This document shows positions 1 through 8,875 of a stretch of DNA of 64,000 bases, piece after piece. The stretch lies in assembly GCF_021531815.1 (NCBI RefSeq), contig NZ_JADYUM010000010.1, positions 43,253-107,252 of the forward strand. The letters run 5' to 3'. Position numbers and translations under genes: made by a program. The number at the start of each line of letters is the position of its first letter. Within the stretch, counting starts at the first letter, position 1. Under the pieces are notes generated by a model. That model was not told the DNA's origin. It did not search any database and was given only the letters and a program-made list of their open reading frames with translations. Source of the DNA: Pseudoflavonifractor phocaeensis. GTDB lineage: Bacteria > Bacillota > Clostridia > Oscillospirales > Oscillospiraceae.

Positions 1-372
1 AAACCGGACATTTCTGCTGCGGAAGTAATGCTCAATGTAATAGCCGGTGTCGATGCTGTTCCGGCCCAGGCGGGAGAGGTCCTTAACAATGACGCAGTTG
101 ACGCAACCGGCCTCGATGTCGGAAAGCATCTGCTGAAAAGCGGGACGGTGAAAGTTAGTGCCGGTCGCGCCGTTGTCGATGTAGGTGTCATAGACGCTGA
201 TCTCGGGATTCTTCTCCAGATACTGAGCAATAATCATCTGCTGCGTGTTGATAGATTCACTGTGGGAATACTTGCTCTCCACGGAGAGGCGGACATAAAC
301 GGCGGCGTGACAGGTCACGTCGATTTCGGGTGCAGCAACGACCGCAGCTGCTTTTCTGCTCTTTCTTGCCAT
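1..372 (-). CDS. Serine recombinase, N-terminal part (cut by window edge)
   Basis: The ATG is at 372-370 and the frame stays open to base 1, giving 124 residues. It reads as the N-terminal resolvase/invertase catalytic domain: VYVRLSVESKYS carries the nucleophilic serine, and VNCVIVKDLSRLGRNSIDTG is the classic catalytic-core motif. The family performs site-specific strand exchange through a phosphoserine link. It starts 3 bases after the stop of the next recombinase (376-2034), so the two are transcribed together. Tandem large serine recombinases typically sit at one end of Tn4451/CTn-like elements, so the element end probably lies just left of this window. The C-terminal recombinase and zinc-ribbon domains are outside the window. 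Confidence 0.9.
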   Translation of the reverse strand, partial: MARKSRKAAAVVAAPEIDVTCHAAVYVRLSVESKYSHSESINTQQMIIAQYLEKNPEISVYDTYIDNGATGTNFHRPAFQQMLSDIEAGCVNCVIVKDLSRLGRNSIDTGYYIEHYFRSRNVRF

Positions 373-375
373 GGC

Positions 376-2034
376 TTATCCTGCCTTTCTCTGTTCGGTC
401 ATTTCTTCCTGTTCCTCCGGCTGCATGGTAAAACCGGCCATCTTGATAACCTTCAGCGCCCGTTCATACTCATCCTTGTAGGTGAAGTCAATGTCCAGTT
501 CTGTCTTGCTGATGACCTTAATGGTCTTGACCATGTGGACGAGGGCCTTACGGTCCAGGGTTTCCATCGTGGAAAACTGCGTGAAGTGGGAAATCCAGTA
601 ATTGCGCTCACTCTGGTTCTCCAACACTTTCTGAATCTTCTCTTTTAAGACCTTGATGCTCTCTTTGGCGCTGTCGGCCTGCTTTGTGTATTTGACCTTG
701 TAGTAGGCGTATTCATCTTTCGTAATGGTGCCGCTGACGAGGTTTTCGTACAGGCGGGCCTTGAACTCCATCGCCTGCTGCAAGCGGCGCTCGTTGCTGG
801 TGATGTGGTCACTGTACTCTTTGACCAACGCCCGGTTGATGCTCTGCTCGTCCACTTTTGCCAGCAGCGTTTCCAAGGACGCCACATTGTCAATATAGGC
901 TTTCAAACTCTGCTGAACGCAGGCGGTCAAATCGCTCTCCTTGACCATGGCCGGAGAAGTACAGCCATGCTTTTTGCCGGTGGGACAGTAGTAATAGTGG
1001 TACTCCTTGCCGTTTGCATGGTTGGTTTTCCGGGTCATGCGACTGCCGCAGCATCCGCAGACCAGGACGCCGGAGAACAGGTGGACGGTACTCTTATGCG
1101 GAGAGGTACGGGTTTCCATGCCCCGGATGCGCTGCACAAGGTCAAAATCCTGCTTGGGGATCAACGCCTCATGTGCGTCCGGGATACGGACCCACTCGGA
1201 AGCTGGGCGCTGCTCTTTCTGCTTGATCTTGTAGTTGGATGTACTCTGCTTGCCCTGAACCAGCGTTCCAGCGTATGTCTCATCTTGCAAAATACGCAGA
1301 ATGGTGGTAGCCGACCACTTGCAGTCCGCTTTGTCTGTATAGCCCTTTTTCGCATAGGGCAGGCCATTGTTCTTCTTATAGGCCAGCGGGGAGAGGATGC
1401 CCATTCTGTTCAGCTCATTGGCAATCGCCAGGGCGCTTGTACCCTCCAGCCGCATACGGAAAATGTCCTTGACCACGCGGGAGGCGTAAGGGTCTGGAAT
1501 GAGTCGGTTTTTGTTTTCCTCGGACTTGATATACCCGTAGACGGTAAACGCACCGACAAAATCGCCGTTGCGCCGTTTCACATCCAGGGAAGTCCGGGTC
1601 TTGATGGAAATATCCCGGCAGTACGCCTCGTTCATAATGTTCTTCACCGACACGGCCAAATCGTCGCCGCTGTTCTCATGGGCGGTGTCGATGTTATCCG
1701 TGATGGCAATGAAGCGCACCCCATAGGCCGGGAACACCCGACGCAGGTAGCGGCCGGTTTCGATGTACTCACGCCCCAGGCGGGACAGGTCCTTGACGAT
1801 GACACAGTTGATTACACCGTCCGTCACATCCTGCATCATTTCCTTGAACGCAGGGCGGTCAAAGATGATGCCGCTGTAACCATCGTCGATCTTCTCAGAG
1901 ATGACTTCAATATCCGGGTTGCGCTCCACGAAGTTCTCAATGAGCTTGCGCTGGTTGGCAACGCTGTCGCTTTCGCTGGAACGGTCATCGGTATAGGAAA
2001 GTCGGATATATGCCGTTGCCTTGTACTTTGGCAT
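376..2034 (-). CDS. Large serine recombinase (ICE/transposon integrase, TnpX-like)
   Basis: This 552-residue protein has the full large-serine-recombinase layout. The resolvase domain comes first, with the likely nucleophile Ser13 in AYIRLSYTDD and VIVKDLSRLGREYIETGRYL around residues 80-100. A recombinase domain follows, then a zinc ribbon (CGCCGSRMTRK, with a second cysteine pair in YYYCPTGKKHGC), a charged coiled-coil-like stretch and a C-terminal tail. The length is normal for the family, and the ATG is preceded by AAAGGAG. It would excise and integrate the element. It is the upstream member of a tandem pair, and its substrate sites are not visible in this window. Confidence 0.95.
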   Translation of the reverse strand: MPKYKATAYIRLSYTDDRSSESDSVANQRKLIENFVERNPDIEVISEKIDDGYSGIIFDRPAFKEMMQDVTDGVINCVIVKDLSRLGREYIETGRYLRRVFPAYGVRFIAITDNIDTAHENSGDDLAVSVKNIMNEAYCRDISIKTRTSLDVKRRNGDFVGAFTVYGYIKSEENKNRLIPDPYASRVVKDIFRMRLEGTSALAIANELNRMGILSPLAYKKNNGLPYAKKGYTDKADCKWSATTILRILQDETYAGTLVQGKQSTSNYKIKQKEQRPASEWVRIPDAHEALIPKQDFDLVQRIRGMETRTSPHKSTVHLFSGVLVCGCCGSRMTRKTNHANGKEYHYYYCPTGKKHGCTSPAMVKESDLTACVQQSLKAYIDNVASLETLLAKVDEQSINRALVKEYSDHITSNERRLQQAMEFKARLYENLVSGTITKDEYAYYKVKYTKQADSAKESIKVLKEKIQKVLENQSERNYWISHFTQFSTMETLDRKALVHMVKTIKVISKTELDIDFTYKDEYERALKVIKMAGFTMQPEEQEEMTEQRKAG

Positions 2035-2162
2035 AAAAAAGTACTCCTTTCGTCCCGGTGCCTGCCGTAAGAAAAGAGTGGGTATGGAGGTTGTTATCAG
2101 GGGGGGGCATCCTTTTCCATACCCATCGTAGCATCTTTATCGGAAAAGCGCGAGTTTGTCGC

Positions 2163-2387
2163 TTACCGCAGAATCCCTTGCAGACAGTCCTCCAGCGTCT
2201 TGCCGTTGTCGGTAAATCTGGCGTTCACCACGAACTCGCCGCAGCGAAAGCGGTACGGATTCTTAATTTGCCGGACAAAGGACGCAATGCGTTCTTCCCT
2301 GGGCAGGGTCTTGTCCACAGAGACATCCCGGATGTCAACCAGCTCCTCGACGTCACTTTCCGTTTCATGGTTGGGAAATTGATTCAT
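2163..2387 (-). CDS. TnpW-family small ICE protein
   Basis: This 74-residue acidic protein starts at an ATG with AAAGGAG seven bases upstream. The C-terminal half, with FRCGEFVVNARFTDNGKTLEDCL, resembles the transposon-encoded TnpW family: a short beta-strand pair followed by a TLEDC helix. Members sit next to large serine recombinases in Tn4451-like elements, exactly as here (about 130 bp upstream of the recombinase start). The biochemical role is not established. Family assignment is from motif memory only. Confidence 0.65.
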   Translation of the reverse strand: MNQFPNHETESDVEELVDIRDVSVDKTLPREERIASFVRQIKNPYRFRCGEFVVNARFTDNGKTLEDCLQGILR

Positions 2388-2399
2388 GGCGATCTCCTT

Positions 2400-2926
2400 T
2401 CCGCAGCGTGGGTTGCTTCTTCAAAATCACATGAATGCGCTGGCGGACAATGTTGCCAGCGCATGGTATCTGACTTTGAGGAAGGGCTGCGCCGAAAGTG
2501 TGGAGCCATACAACATAGGCAATCACCGGCGCAGCCTCCCAATCAGTTACTGTTTGTTCATCCGTCACATTCGCCACGCGCCCCTGACGGGAGGCATGAT
2601 GCAGGCCGCCTTTGGCGAGGCTGTCCCAACACCGCAGCATCGTACAAAACGTGTGCCGCCGCGTTCCCCCTCAAGTCAGTGGGAGGCCGTAGCTGGAGTT
2701 GCATTTCGCCCGCGCTGTCATCGCGCCCGGTGTGCCACGCCGGGTCAAAGGCTGTGTAGATCGCTCGGGCAGCTTGTTCAAGATCACCTCCTGAAGCTGC
2801 CGTCCTGGCGGCGCGCCCTATACCGCTATCACGCGGGGTCTGTGCCTGCATCATGGTCTATTCACTTTTCAACGATCAGTGAAAGGCTCGTGGAAAATGT
2901 CCCTTCACCCTTCGCCGTTTTCAAAC
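2400..2926. other. Intergenic stretch with no convincing gene
   Basis: No frame here carries a recognisable domain. The two minus-strand open frames (2365-2640 and 2558-2854) have low-complexity, Arg/Ala-rich translations, overlap each other and lack a ribosome site. The stretch may be decayed ICE sequence between the TnpW-like gene and the sigma-like gene. Confidence 0.5.
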
Positions 2927-3418
2927 CTATTTGTCACCCCATTTGGCAAGCAGCTTCATAATTTTCTTTTCCGCCGCGCAGACAGATTTGTGGACGCACT
3001 GAAAGCTGATGTGTTCCTGCTTGGCGATCTCCCGGACGGTCAGCCCCTCCACGCGGAACAGCCACAATCTGCGGAACTGGGTTTCACTCAGGCAGCACTT
3101 GATGCGGGCAACCGCCTCGGCGTTCAACCGCTCCTGCTCCTGTCGGTCATAGATGGCCTCCAGGACAGCATCGACGCCCTGAGTGGAAATGCCATCACCA
3201 GCAAGGCCCTCGATGGATACGGTGTGGTTGGCGTGAACGTGGTCCCGCTTCTCAGTTTCGTGATAGTTCGCATCGGACCAGTTTTTCCAGCGCAGAAACT
3301 CATCCTCGCTGGAAAAGTCCTCGCGGGTCAGCCGGATGATATGCTTATCCGCATCTATGTAAACAATGGCGGAGATGTCCTTCTTGTTAAGGGCATAGTC
3401 GCTCTTTCTGTTGAACAT
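2927..3418 (-). CDS. Sigma-70 region 4-like ICE regulator
   Basis: A 163-residue protein whose C-terminal 70 residues form a sigma region 4-type helix-turn-helix: LSETQFRRLWLFRVEGLTV, then REIAKQEHISFQCVHKSVCAAEKKI. The N-terminal part (YALNKKDISAIVYIDADKHIIRLTREDF) has no region 2 core, so it is a sigma-like DNA-binding regulator rather than a full sigma factor. Similar proteins are common between the cargo and the recombinases of Tn916/CTn-type ICEs. Its own ribosome site lies inside a long stem-loop (see 3426-3474), which suggests translational or transcriptional control. Confidence 0.8.
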   Translation of the reverse strand: MFNRKSDYALNKKDISAIVYIDADKHIIRLTREDFSSEDEFLRWKNWSDANYHETEKRDHVHANHTVSIEGLAGDGISTQGVDAVLEAIYDRQEQERLNAEAVARIKCCLSETQFRRLWLFRVEGLTVREIAKQEHISFQCVHKSVCAAEKKIMKLLAKWGDK

Positions 3419-3425
3419 TGTCGTT

Positions 3426-3474
3426 CCTCCATTTCTGAAAATTTGTGGTAAAGCAAATTTTCAGAAATGGGAGG
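3426..3474 (-). promoter_or_regulatory. Leader stem-loop sequestering the sigma-like gene's ribosome site
   Basis: CCATTTCTGAAAATTTG (3429-3445) pairs perfectly with CAAATTTTCAGAAATGG (3454-3470) across an 8-base loop. With one bulge the stem extends to TCCTCC/GGAGGA. On the minus strand the GGAGGA at 3431-3426 is the ribosome site of the gene starting at 3418, so the hairpin closes over it. There is no T-run, so it is not an ordinary terminator. Confidence 0.7.
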
Positions 3475-3522
3475 ATTCCGGCAGTGATATACTTTTTTCA
3501 ACTTAATTCGACTGAAGAAACC

Positions 3523-3552
3523 AAAGGCGCACAGCTTCGGCTGTGCGCCTTT
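3523..3552. terminator. Bidirectional terminator-like hairpin with UUCG loop
   Basis: AAAGGCGCACAGC and GCTGTGCGCCTTT form a perfect 13-bp stem closed by a TTCG tetraloop. T-rich sequence follows on both strands (GATTTCTC on plus, GGTTTCTTC on minus). It separates the minus-strand sigma-like gene from the plus-strand regulator at 3880. Confidence 0.7.
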
Positions 3553-3808
3553 GATTTCTCCAGTTCGGGTGTAGGCGTCTGTTGGCTGGAGTCCAACAAG
3601 CCCCTCTTTTTTTACTTCCCCGTCATAGAAGCCGACTTCTAACGGTTTCCCGCAGTCCGTTCCTACCCCTGAACCACTCCATCTGCGCGCCGGAACGTAC
3701 AGAATATAGAGATCAGGTGCAGGAACCTTATTTTATCCGTCCTCCTTATTCCATACCTCACTTTTCATCGAGTAATCTTCCTTTCTCTGCTAATAATTTG
3801 AATTGCGC

Positions 3809-3823
3809 TTCTAATTATTAGAA
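3809..3823. promoter_or_regulatory. Palindromic operator candidate upstream of the XRE regulator
   Basis: TTCTAATTATTAGAA is a perfect 15-bp palindrome 57 bp upstream of the XRE start. Two more half-sites (TTAGAA near 3839 and ATTAGAA near 3858) follow between it and the gene. Repeated palindromic half-sites in front of a small XRE gene suggest autoregulation. Confidence 0.5.
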
Positions 3824-3879
3824 CTGAAACGGCATTCTTTAGAAGTCTGATTCAAATTAGAATAGTAAAGGGTGAATCT

Positions 3880-4206
3880 ATGCGAGACTTGAACAAAGAC
3901 TTTGGCGCTGCCGTATCTGAGGCTCGGCGCAAACTTGGTCTAACACAGGTCGGCCTTGCCGAAGAACTCGGAAAAACAGACCGGTCTATTTCTGATATGG
4001 AAAACGGAAAAACAACTCCCAAGCTGGATACTGTCGCGTTATTTGCGCGCAGACTGGGAATCAGCGTAGACGCAGTTATCCACGACACGCCGCAAGGCGA
4101 TGTTCCATTCTGCGTCAAGCAATTTTTTGCCGGGATGAGCGAGGAAGAAGCAGCAGGATATATCCGGCTCTGCGAGGATGCTGAGAAGATACGAACAAAA
4201 AAATAG
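3880..4206 (+). CDS. XRE-family helix-turn-helix regulator
   Basis: A 108-residue protein with an N-terminal Cro/C1-type HTH at about residues 8-65 (VSEARRKLGLTQVGLAEELGK, DRSISDMENGKTTPKLDTV). A short C-terminal helical tail is rich in Glu and Lys. The ATG follows GGGTGA. It is a single-gene unit: operator-like palindromes upstream and a strong terminator 9 bp downstream. It is probably an ICE-encoded repressor; the target promoters are not known. Confidence 0.88.
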   Translation: MRDLNKDFGAAVSEARRKLGLTQVGLAEELGKTDRSISDMENGKTTPKLDTVALFARRLGISVDAVIHDTPQGDVPFCVKQFFAGMSEEEAAGYIRLCEDAEKIRTKK

Positions 4207-4214
4207 GAAAAATG

Positions 4215-4258
4215 AGCGGCGGTCAGCGTAGTGAAATGCTGACCGCCGCTGTATTTTT
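4215..4258 (+). terminator. Rho-independent terminator after the XRE gene
   Basis: AGCGGCGGTCAGC / GCTGACCGCCGCT is a 13-bp perfect stem with a 10-base loop (4215-4250), followed by GTATTTTT. Confidence 0.85.
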
Positions 4259-4360
4259 GAGGCAGAACGGAAAGCATTTCGTTCATTGACCTATGCAGAA
4301 ACCAATGCTCTGCATGGGGGATACCGGGAGCACATGGGAAGCACTGTGTAAATACAGAAA

Positions 4361-4392
4361 GAGGCGGCAAGAACATCTATTCTTGCCGCCTC
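4361..4392 (-). terminator. Terminator of the first S-layer-homology gene
   Basis: GAGGCGGCAAGAA (4361-4373) pairs with TTCTTGCCGCCTC (4380-4392). On the minus strand it is followed by TTTCTG. It lies about 50 bp beyond the stop of the gene ending at 4445. Confidence 0.7.
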
Positions 4393-4444
4393 AATTCCTT
4401 TTGCCGTTGTTAATCAGCGGCTAAGTCTTTTGTTGTTTCCCGAT

Positions 4445-7400
4445 TTAGCCCAGGCAGCGATACAGGAAGGTCACGATCTGGGCACGAGTGCAGTCGTTGT
4501 TGGGGCTGAAGGTGGTAGCACTGGTGCCGCCAGTGATGCCGTTTTCAGCAGCCCACAGAACTGCGTTGTTGTAGTAGGCGTCAGCCGCCACGTCGGCGAA
4601 AGGATTCACGCTATCGGAGGAGGGAGACTTCTGAGCACGCCACAGGAAGGTGACGCTCTGCGCACGGGTGCAGGGAGCATTGGGCGAGAACTTTCCATCG
4701 CCGGTGCCGGTGGTAATACCCTGCTCCACGGCCCAGGCCACAGCCTTGGCATAGTAGCTGTCCGCGGGCACATCCGCGAAGCTGCTCACGCTCTCCGGCT
4801 CGGGGGAACCAGCCGCCCGCCACAGGAAGGTGACGATCTGGGCGCGGGTGCAGGGAGCGTCGGGGGCGAAGTGGGTATCGTCCACGCCGCCGGTGATGCC
4901 GTTCTCGGCGGCCCACAGGACCGCGTCGTAGTAGTAAGCGTCAGCGGGAACGTCCACGAAGAAGTTCAGCATGGAGTTATCCTCCATGAAGGTGGCCTCC
5001 ACCGTGACCTTGCCGGCGGGCATGGTAAAGTTGTACTTGCCGTTCTTCTCCGTGAGCTTGACTTCCTTGCCGCTGGCGTCGGTGACAGTCAGGGTCTCCA
5101 GGGTGTGGCCCTTGTCGGGGGTAACGGTCAGGGTGACGGTGTCGCCCTTGGCAGCGCTCTTGGGCGAAACGGTGACCGTTCCGTTCACGGTCTTATCCAC
5201 GGTGACGGAATAGCTGGGTGAGCTGCTGCCGGAGCTGCTGCCGCTGGAAGGCTTGATGTAGCCGCACACGGTGCAGGTGCGGCCGCTGAAGGTGTGGTCC
5301 GCCCGGTTCAACTCGGCTCCGCAAACGGTGCAGACCTGCCAGTGCTGGGTGCTGCTGCTCTTCCATTCGTCGGCGGTATGACCGACACTGATCTTCACCG
5401 CAGAAGCATCGAGGGTCGCGGTAAAGACCTGACCTGCTTTTTTGACTTCATAATCAGCCAGTTCATCCAAGCTGATGCCGGTTTTTACAGTGTATCCGTG
5501 GTCGCCGGCTCTCTGGTATGTAAGGCTGCTGTACACAGCCTTACCGGTGCTGTTGGAGATGATCACATCGCCGGAGCAGGTGATATCCGCAGTGTCGGTA
5601 ATGGTCGGGTTACTGGAGTTAGCTGTAACGGTAATATCCTTCGCTCCGGTCACGGTCAGCGCACCGGTCACAGCCGTACCGGATTCGCAGGTGATAGTCA
5701 CATTGCCGGAGCAGGAGATATCCGTTTTTCCGGCGATCAACTGGCTGCAGGAGCCCGCGGTGATGGTAACGTCCTCCGCACCGGTCACGGTCAGCGCACC
5801 GGTCACAGCCCCGGTGATAGTCACATTGCCGGAGCAGGTGATATTCGCATTGCTAGAGGTGGCCATGGTACCGGAATTCGCCGTGACGGTGGCATCCTTC
5901 GCGCCGGTGACCGTCAAGGTACCGACAGCGGGTGCGCTCGATGTACTGCTGATGTCGACAATCGTCGAACCGTTGCCGGCGACGGTGAGGTCTGCGGCAT
6001 AAAGGTTTTTGGCATAAAGGGTCTTGGTAGCCGGGTCATACTGAACCTTGTCGTTGCCAAGCACATTATCTTTATTGAGACTGGTGACTTTCACGCCGTT
6101 GACAGTGACACCGTAATTGATGCCCCAGATCGCATACAGGGTGGTGTCCTGGGTCACAGTGATGGTGGCGCCTGAAATTACTTCGTCGTTGGCACTGGTT
6201 GCCCAGCCAACGAACTGCAGACCCTGAGGTGCATCGAAGCCACATTCAGGCAAAGTATAGCTACCGGAAACGACTTTCACAGCATCCATGGAGCTACTGC
6301 CGCCGTTGGCGTCGAAGCTGACGGTGTATAGTTTGTCCACTGTTACATTTTCGACTTCCTTCTGCCCCTCGGTCAATATGATATTATTTCCGTCAATGGA
6401 CTTGAACCCATAGTCCTTTGCCAGCAGCGCACTAAGAGTTTCACTGGCTGTAAGCTTGGCGAAGCTGCCGCCGGAGAGGGTCAGCTTGTCGTTCAGCGAC
6501 TGCACAGGGTGTTTAAACTCGCCGCCGCTGATGTTGATGCTCACATTCTCGGATGGATTCTCCGAATGATAGAGGTCCACCTCATAGAGCGACATTCCAA
6601 CTTCTTCCATAAAGATATTGTCTGCGATGAACGTACCGCCCTTGATGTCCACGGTGATGGGCAGGTCGTTCTCAAGCGGGGAGACAGCCAGGGCAATACA
6701 GCCCAGCTCAATATTGCTATCTCCCACACCGTTTTCCGTGGGTGCATCGTATTCTCCAAACGCATTGAGTTCTGCCGGTTCATCGATGGTCAGCTTGCCC
6801 GCACGAATCTCAATGGCAACGGTTCTGCCTTCCAGCGTTCCGCTGACGGTGCATTCCGAATTTCCGGACATGTAAAGTACCCTGGCATAAGTGTTCGAGA
6901 TGGAGACATCCTTGCCTACGGTGCAGACTGAGCCGTCCTTCACATGTATCGTATTATTAACTTTCGTGCTATAAGTTGAGCTCGTTTCTATCGTACCTTT
7001 GCCCGTGATGTTCAGCTTGCTTTGGTCAATGGTGATGAAACTATCGGCGTTCACTTTCTTGGCGATGAGGTTATGTCCATTCATGTCCAGGGTGAGATCC
7101 ACACCTTGCTCAAGCGTGATGCTGTTAGCCAGCATCACATCTTTCAGCAGCTTGACCGTGCCGGTCTTTTCGGAGCTGTCAATCACAGCCTGGAGGGCCT
7201 CCTGCAGGTCCATATACTCGGTCGTTTCGCTGCCGATGGTCGCGGAAGCGACATTTGCCGCGCTGCGCTCGAGCAGCTTGAGGGAACCGTATAGGTAATC
7301 TCCCATCAGAACAATATAGTTTTCGTCATCGGGAACGAATTTGCTGGCGTCAGTAGCATTAATGGTGTACCCATTGCCTCTTGCGAAGTCCGCTTCGGAA

Positions 7401-8314
7401 TCAGAATCCCTGGTGACACCGATATGCGCGCCATCCTTCAAACTCAATCTGATATTGAGTCCGCTATCTTGGCCACTATAATCAGATACCAGATAGTTAT
7501 TGGGTTTGCTCGGCTGGCCCGGCACAGTCGCGGTATTTCCGTCGATCACAGGTGTTCCGCCCATAGAGGCCGGCCCGCTGACAAACACGCCGCCGCCCTG
7601 AGGGTTACTGGCTGAGACATCGTTGCCGGTGATCTTGCCGCCGTACATATAGAATTTGTAGGCCGAATACACGCCGCCGCCCTGCGCCGAGCCGGAATCG
7701 GCGGTACAGACAGCTTTGTTGTCACAGATGACGCCACCGTACATCCGGAATGAGCCTTGGTACCCAACCATCACACCGGCGCCCTGCTGGTTTGATTCGC
7801 CCGTGATGATATTGCCGCTGATGGAGCCACCGTACATATGGAAGGTTCCTGCATACTCGTTACTCTCTATTTCTACGCCGCAGCCGGTGTACTTGGTTTC
7901 ATCATCTTTCATCCCATGGGTCACAACGCCCGGGTTAGCCGCATCTGCGCAGTCCGTCAGGTAAAAGTCCTTCCAGCTCGAAATCGTAATGACGGAGCCT
8001 TCAAAGTTGGCCGTGATGGTTTTGCCGTTCAGACAGAGGTAAGTATTATTCTTAGGCTTCCAGGTTTCTGTCAGCGTCACATCCTTCGTCAGGTAGTAGT
8101 ACCCAGCAGTATCGGGCAAAGAGTCACTTTGTTCCCACGCTGTCCATATGCTGTCTTCCTTATCACCGCACTCCGCCACTTTGCTGCCGCAGATGCAGTG
8201 CGTGTGTTCATCAGCCGCTGCTGCCGTCAATGTCACCGCGGGCAGCAGGCTCAGGCACAGTACCAGGGAAAGCAGTATGCCCAGTCCCCGCCGCAGGGTT
8301 TGCTTGTGTTTCAT
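4445..8314 (-). CDS. Large secreted S-layer-homology (SLH) surface protein A
   Basis: The protein has 1289 residues. The ATG at 8314 is preferred over an upstream in-frame start because AATGGAGGAAATGAC precedes it and it opens a signal peptide (MKHKQTLRRGLGILLSL, ending near AAAA). The mature start carries a DEHTHCICGS motif. Long stretches of short polymorphic beta-helix-like repeats follow (YGGSISGN, GALTVTGAEDVTITA, CSGNVTITG). Next come an InlB/Listeria-Bacteroides repeat (VSFDANGG to TLYAIW), a CxxC pair (CTVCGAEL, CTVCGY), a bacterial repeat domain (VTVDKTVNGTVTVSPKS) and three C-terminal SLH domains from about residue 1114. SLH domains usually hold proteins on secondary cell-wall polymers. 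It is the last gene of the LuxR/DUF2442 cassette and pairs with the copy at 11746-14493. Confidence 0.9.
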   Translation of the reverse strand: MKHKQTLRRGLGILLSLVLCLSLLPAVTLTAAAADEHTHCICGSKVAECGDKEDSIWTAWEQSDSLPDTAGYYYLTKDVTLTETWKPKNNTYLCLNGKTITANFEGSVITISSWKDFYLTDCADAANPGVVTHGMKDDETKYTGCGVEIESNEYAGTFHMYGGSISGNIITGESNQQGAGVMVGYQGSFRMYGGVICDNKAVCTADSGSAQGGGVYSAYKFYMYGGKITGNDVSASNPQGGGVFVSGPASMGGTPVIDGNTATVPGQPSKPNNYLVSDYSGQDSGLNIRLSLKDGAHIGVTRDSDSEADFARGNGYTINATDASKFVPDDENYIVLMGDYLYGSLKLLERSAANVASATIGSETTEYMDLQEALQAVIDSSEKTGTVKLLKDVMLANSITLEQGVDLTLDMNGHNLIAKKVNADSFITIDQSKLNITGKGTIETSSTYSTKVNNTIHVKDGSVCTVGKDVSISNTYARVLYMSGNSECTVSGTLEGRTVAIEIRAGKLTIDEPAELNAFGEYDAPTENGVGDSNIELGCIALAVSPLENDLPITVDIKGGTFIADNIFMEEVGMSLYEVDLYHSENPSENVSINISGGEFKHPVQSLNDKLTLSGGSFAKLTASETLSALLAKDYGFKSIDGNNIILTEGQKEVENVTVDKLYTVSFDANGGSSSMDAVKVVSGSYTLPECGFDAPQGLQFVGWATSANDEVISGATITVTQDTTLYAIWGINYGVTVNGVKVTSLNKDNVLGNDKVQYDPATKTLYAKNLYAADLTVAGNGSTIVDISSTSSAPAVGTLTVTGAKDATVTANSGTMATSSNANITCSGNVTITGAVTGALTVTGAEDVTITAGSCSQLIAGKTDISCSGNVTITCESGTAVTGALTVTGAKDITVTANSSNPTITDTADITCSGDVIISNSTGKAVYSSLTYQRAGDHGYTVKTGISLDELADYEVKKAGQVFTATLDASAVKISVGHTADEWKSSSTQHWQVCTVCGAELNRADHTFSGRTCTVCGYIKPSSGSSSGSSSPSYSVTVDKTVNGTVTVSPKSAAKGDTVTLTVTPDKGHTLETLTVTDASGKEVKLTEKNGKYNFTMPAGKVTVEATFMEDNSMLNFFVDVPADAYYYDAVLWAAENGITGGVDDTHFAPDAPCTRAQIVTFLWRAAGSPEPESVSSFADVPADSYYAKAVAWAVEQGITTGTGDGKFSPNAPCTRAQSVTFLWRAQKSPSSDSVNPFADVAADAYYNNAVLWAAENGITGGTSATTFSPNNDCTRAQIVTFLYRCLG

Positions 8315-8315
8315 G

Positions 8316-8534
8316 TCATTTCCTCCATTTCTGTAATGAATGTTCCCGCTCCGCCATGGCGAGCAGCTCATCGTGGCTGATCTCCGCATGGCCGAAGCGG
8401 ACAAAGATGCCGCCCATCACGGCGCTGTTCCAGACCGCCGGGTCATTCGGCAGCAGACGGACCCCGGATACGAAATCCATCCGCAATCTGTGGTCCGGCA
8501 GCGGCGCGACAGCGGTCAGTTCCCTTCGTTCCAG
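8316..8534 (-). CDS. Small DUF2442-like protein with a probable CTG start
   Basis: This frame runs from CTG at 8534 to TGA at 8318-8316, giving 72 residues. It contains LTAVAPLPDHRLRMDF and EISHDELLAMAE, the two ends of a DUF2442-type fold. No ATG, GTG or TTG precedes the domain in this frame; the first ATG (8480) would cut it. CTG lies 6 bases after AGGGGG, so it is the best start. The stop overlaps the ribosome site of the SLH gene (ATG 8314), implying translational coupling. Its neighbour at 8577-8831 is a second DUF2442 protein. Cassette copy 2 lacks it. Function unknown. Confidence 0.55.
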   Translation of the reverse strand: MERRELTAVAPLPDHRLRMDFVSGVRLLPNDPAVWNSAVMGGIFVRFGHAEISHDELLAMAEREHSLQKWRK

Positions 8535-8576
8535 AGAACTCCCCCTTTCTTGCTTTTCCGGGGATTTGCGTTTGCG

Positions 8577-8831
8577 TTACAGTCCGTCGGCGAAGCGGTT
8601 GACCTCATACTCCGCCATGTCGTAGGTGTAGCCCTCAGCGTCCGTCCAGCGGATGGTATAGCCGTCCGTCACGACAGAGCACCAGACCGCCTTGTCCTGT
8701 ACCGCCGCAAAGCGGGGGCTTTGCAACACGGGCCGCATATTCAGCAGTGTGACGCTGCCGTTACGCCATTCCACCCGCAGAATATAGCCCCTGTGTGCCG
8801 CCACAGACTTGATGGGTGGAGGGCCTGCCAT
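8577..8831 (-). CDS. DUF2442 family protein (cassette copy 1)
   Basis: 84 residues from the ATG at 8831, which is preceded by GGAAGGTGG. Upstream in-frame codons run through the terminator of the regulator gene and are ignored. The pattern IKSVAAHRGYILRVEWRNGS, a loop, then GYTIRWTDAEGYTYDMAEYE matches DUF2442, a small alpha/beta domain of unknown function often found near toxin-antitoxin or regulatory genes. It is the first gene after the regulator's terminator and is followed by the CTG-start DUF2442-like gene and the SLH gene, probably as one transcript. The paralogue at 14567-14818 differs at about one residue in five. Confidence 0.75.
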   Translation of the reverse strand: MAGPPPIKSVAAHRGYILRVEWRNGSVTLLNMRPVLQSPRFAAVQDKAVWCSVVTDGYTIRWTDAEGYTYDMAEYEVNRFADGL

Positions 8832-8875
8832 CTGTAACCACCTTCCTTTCCAAAGTCGATTTGCTCGATCCATAC

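Noticed and set aside
2365..2854. Two overlapping minus-strand frames upstream of the TnpW-like gene
   Set aside because: No ribosome site or family motif, and the two frames contradict each other; kept only as an intergenic entry.
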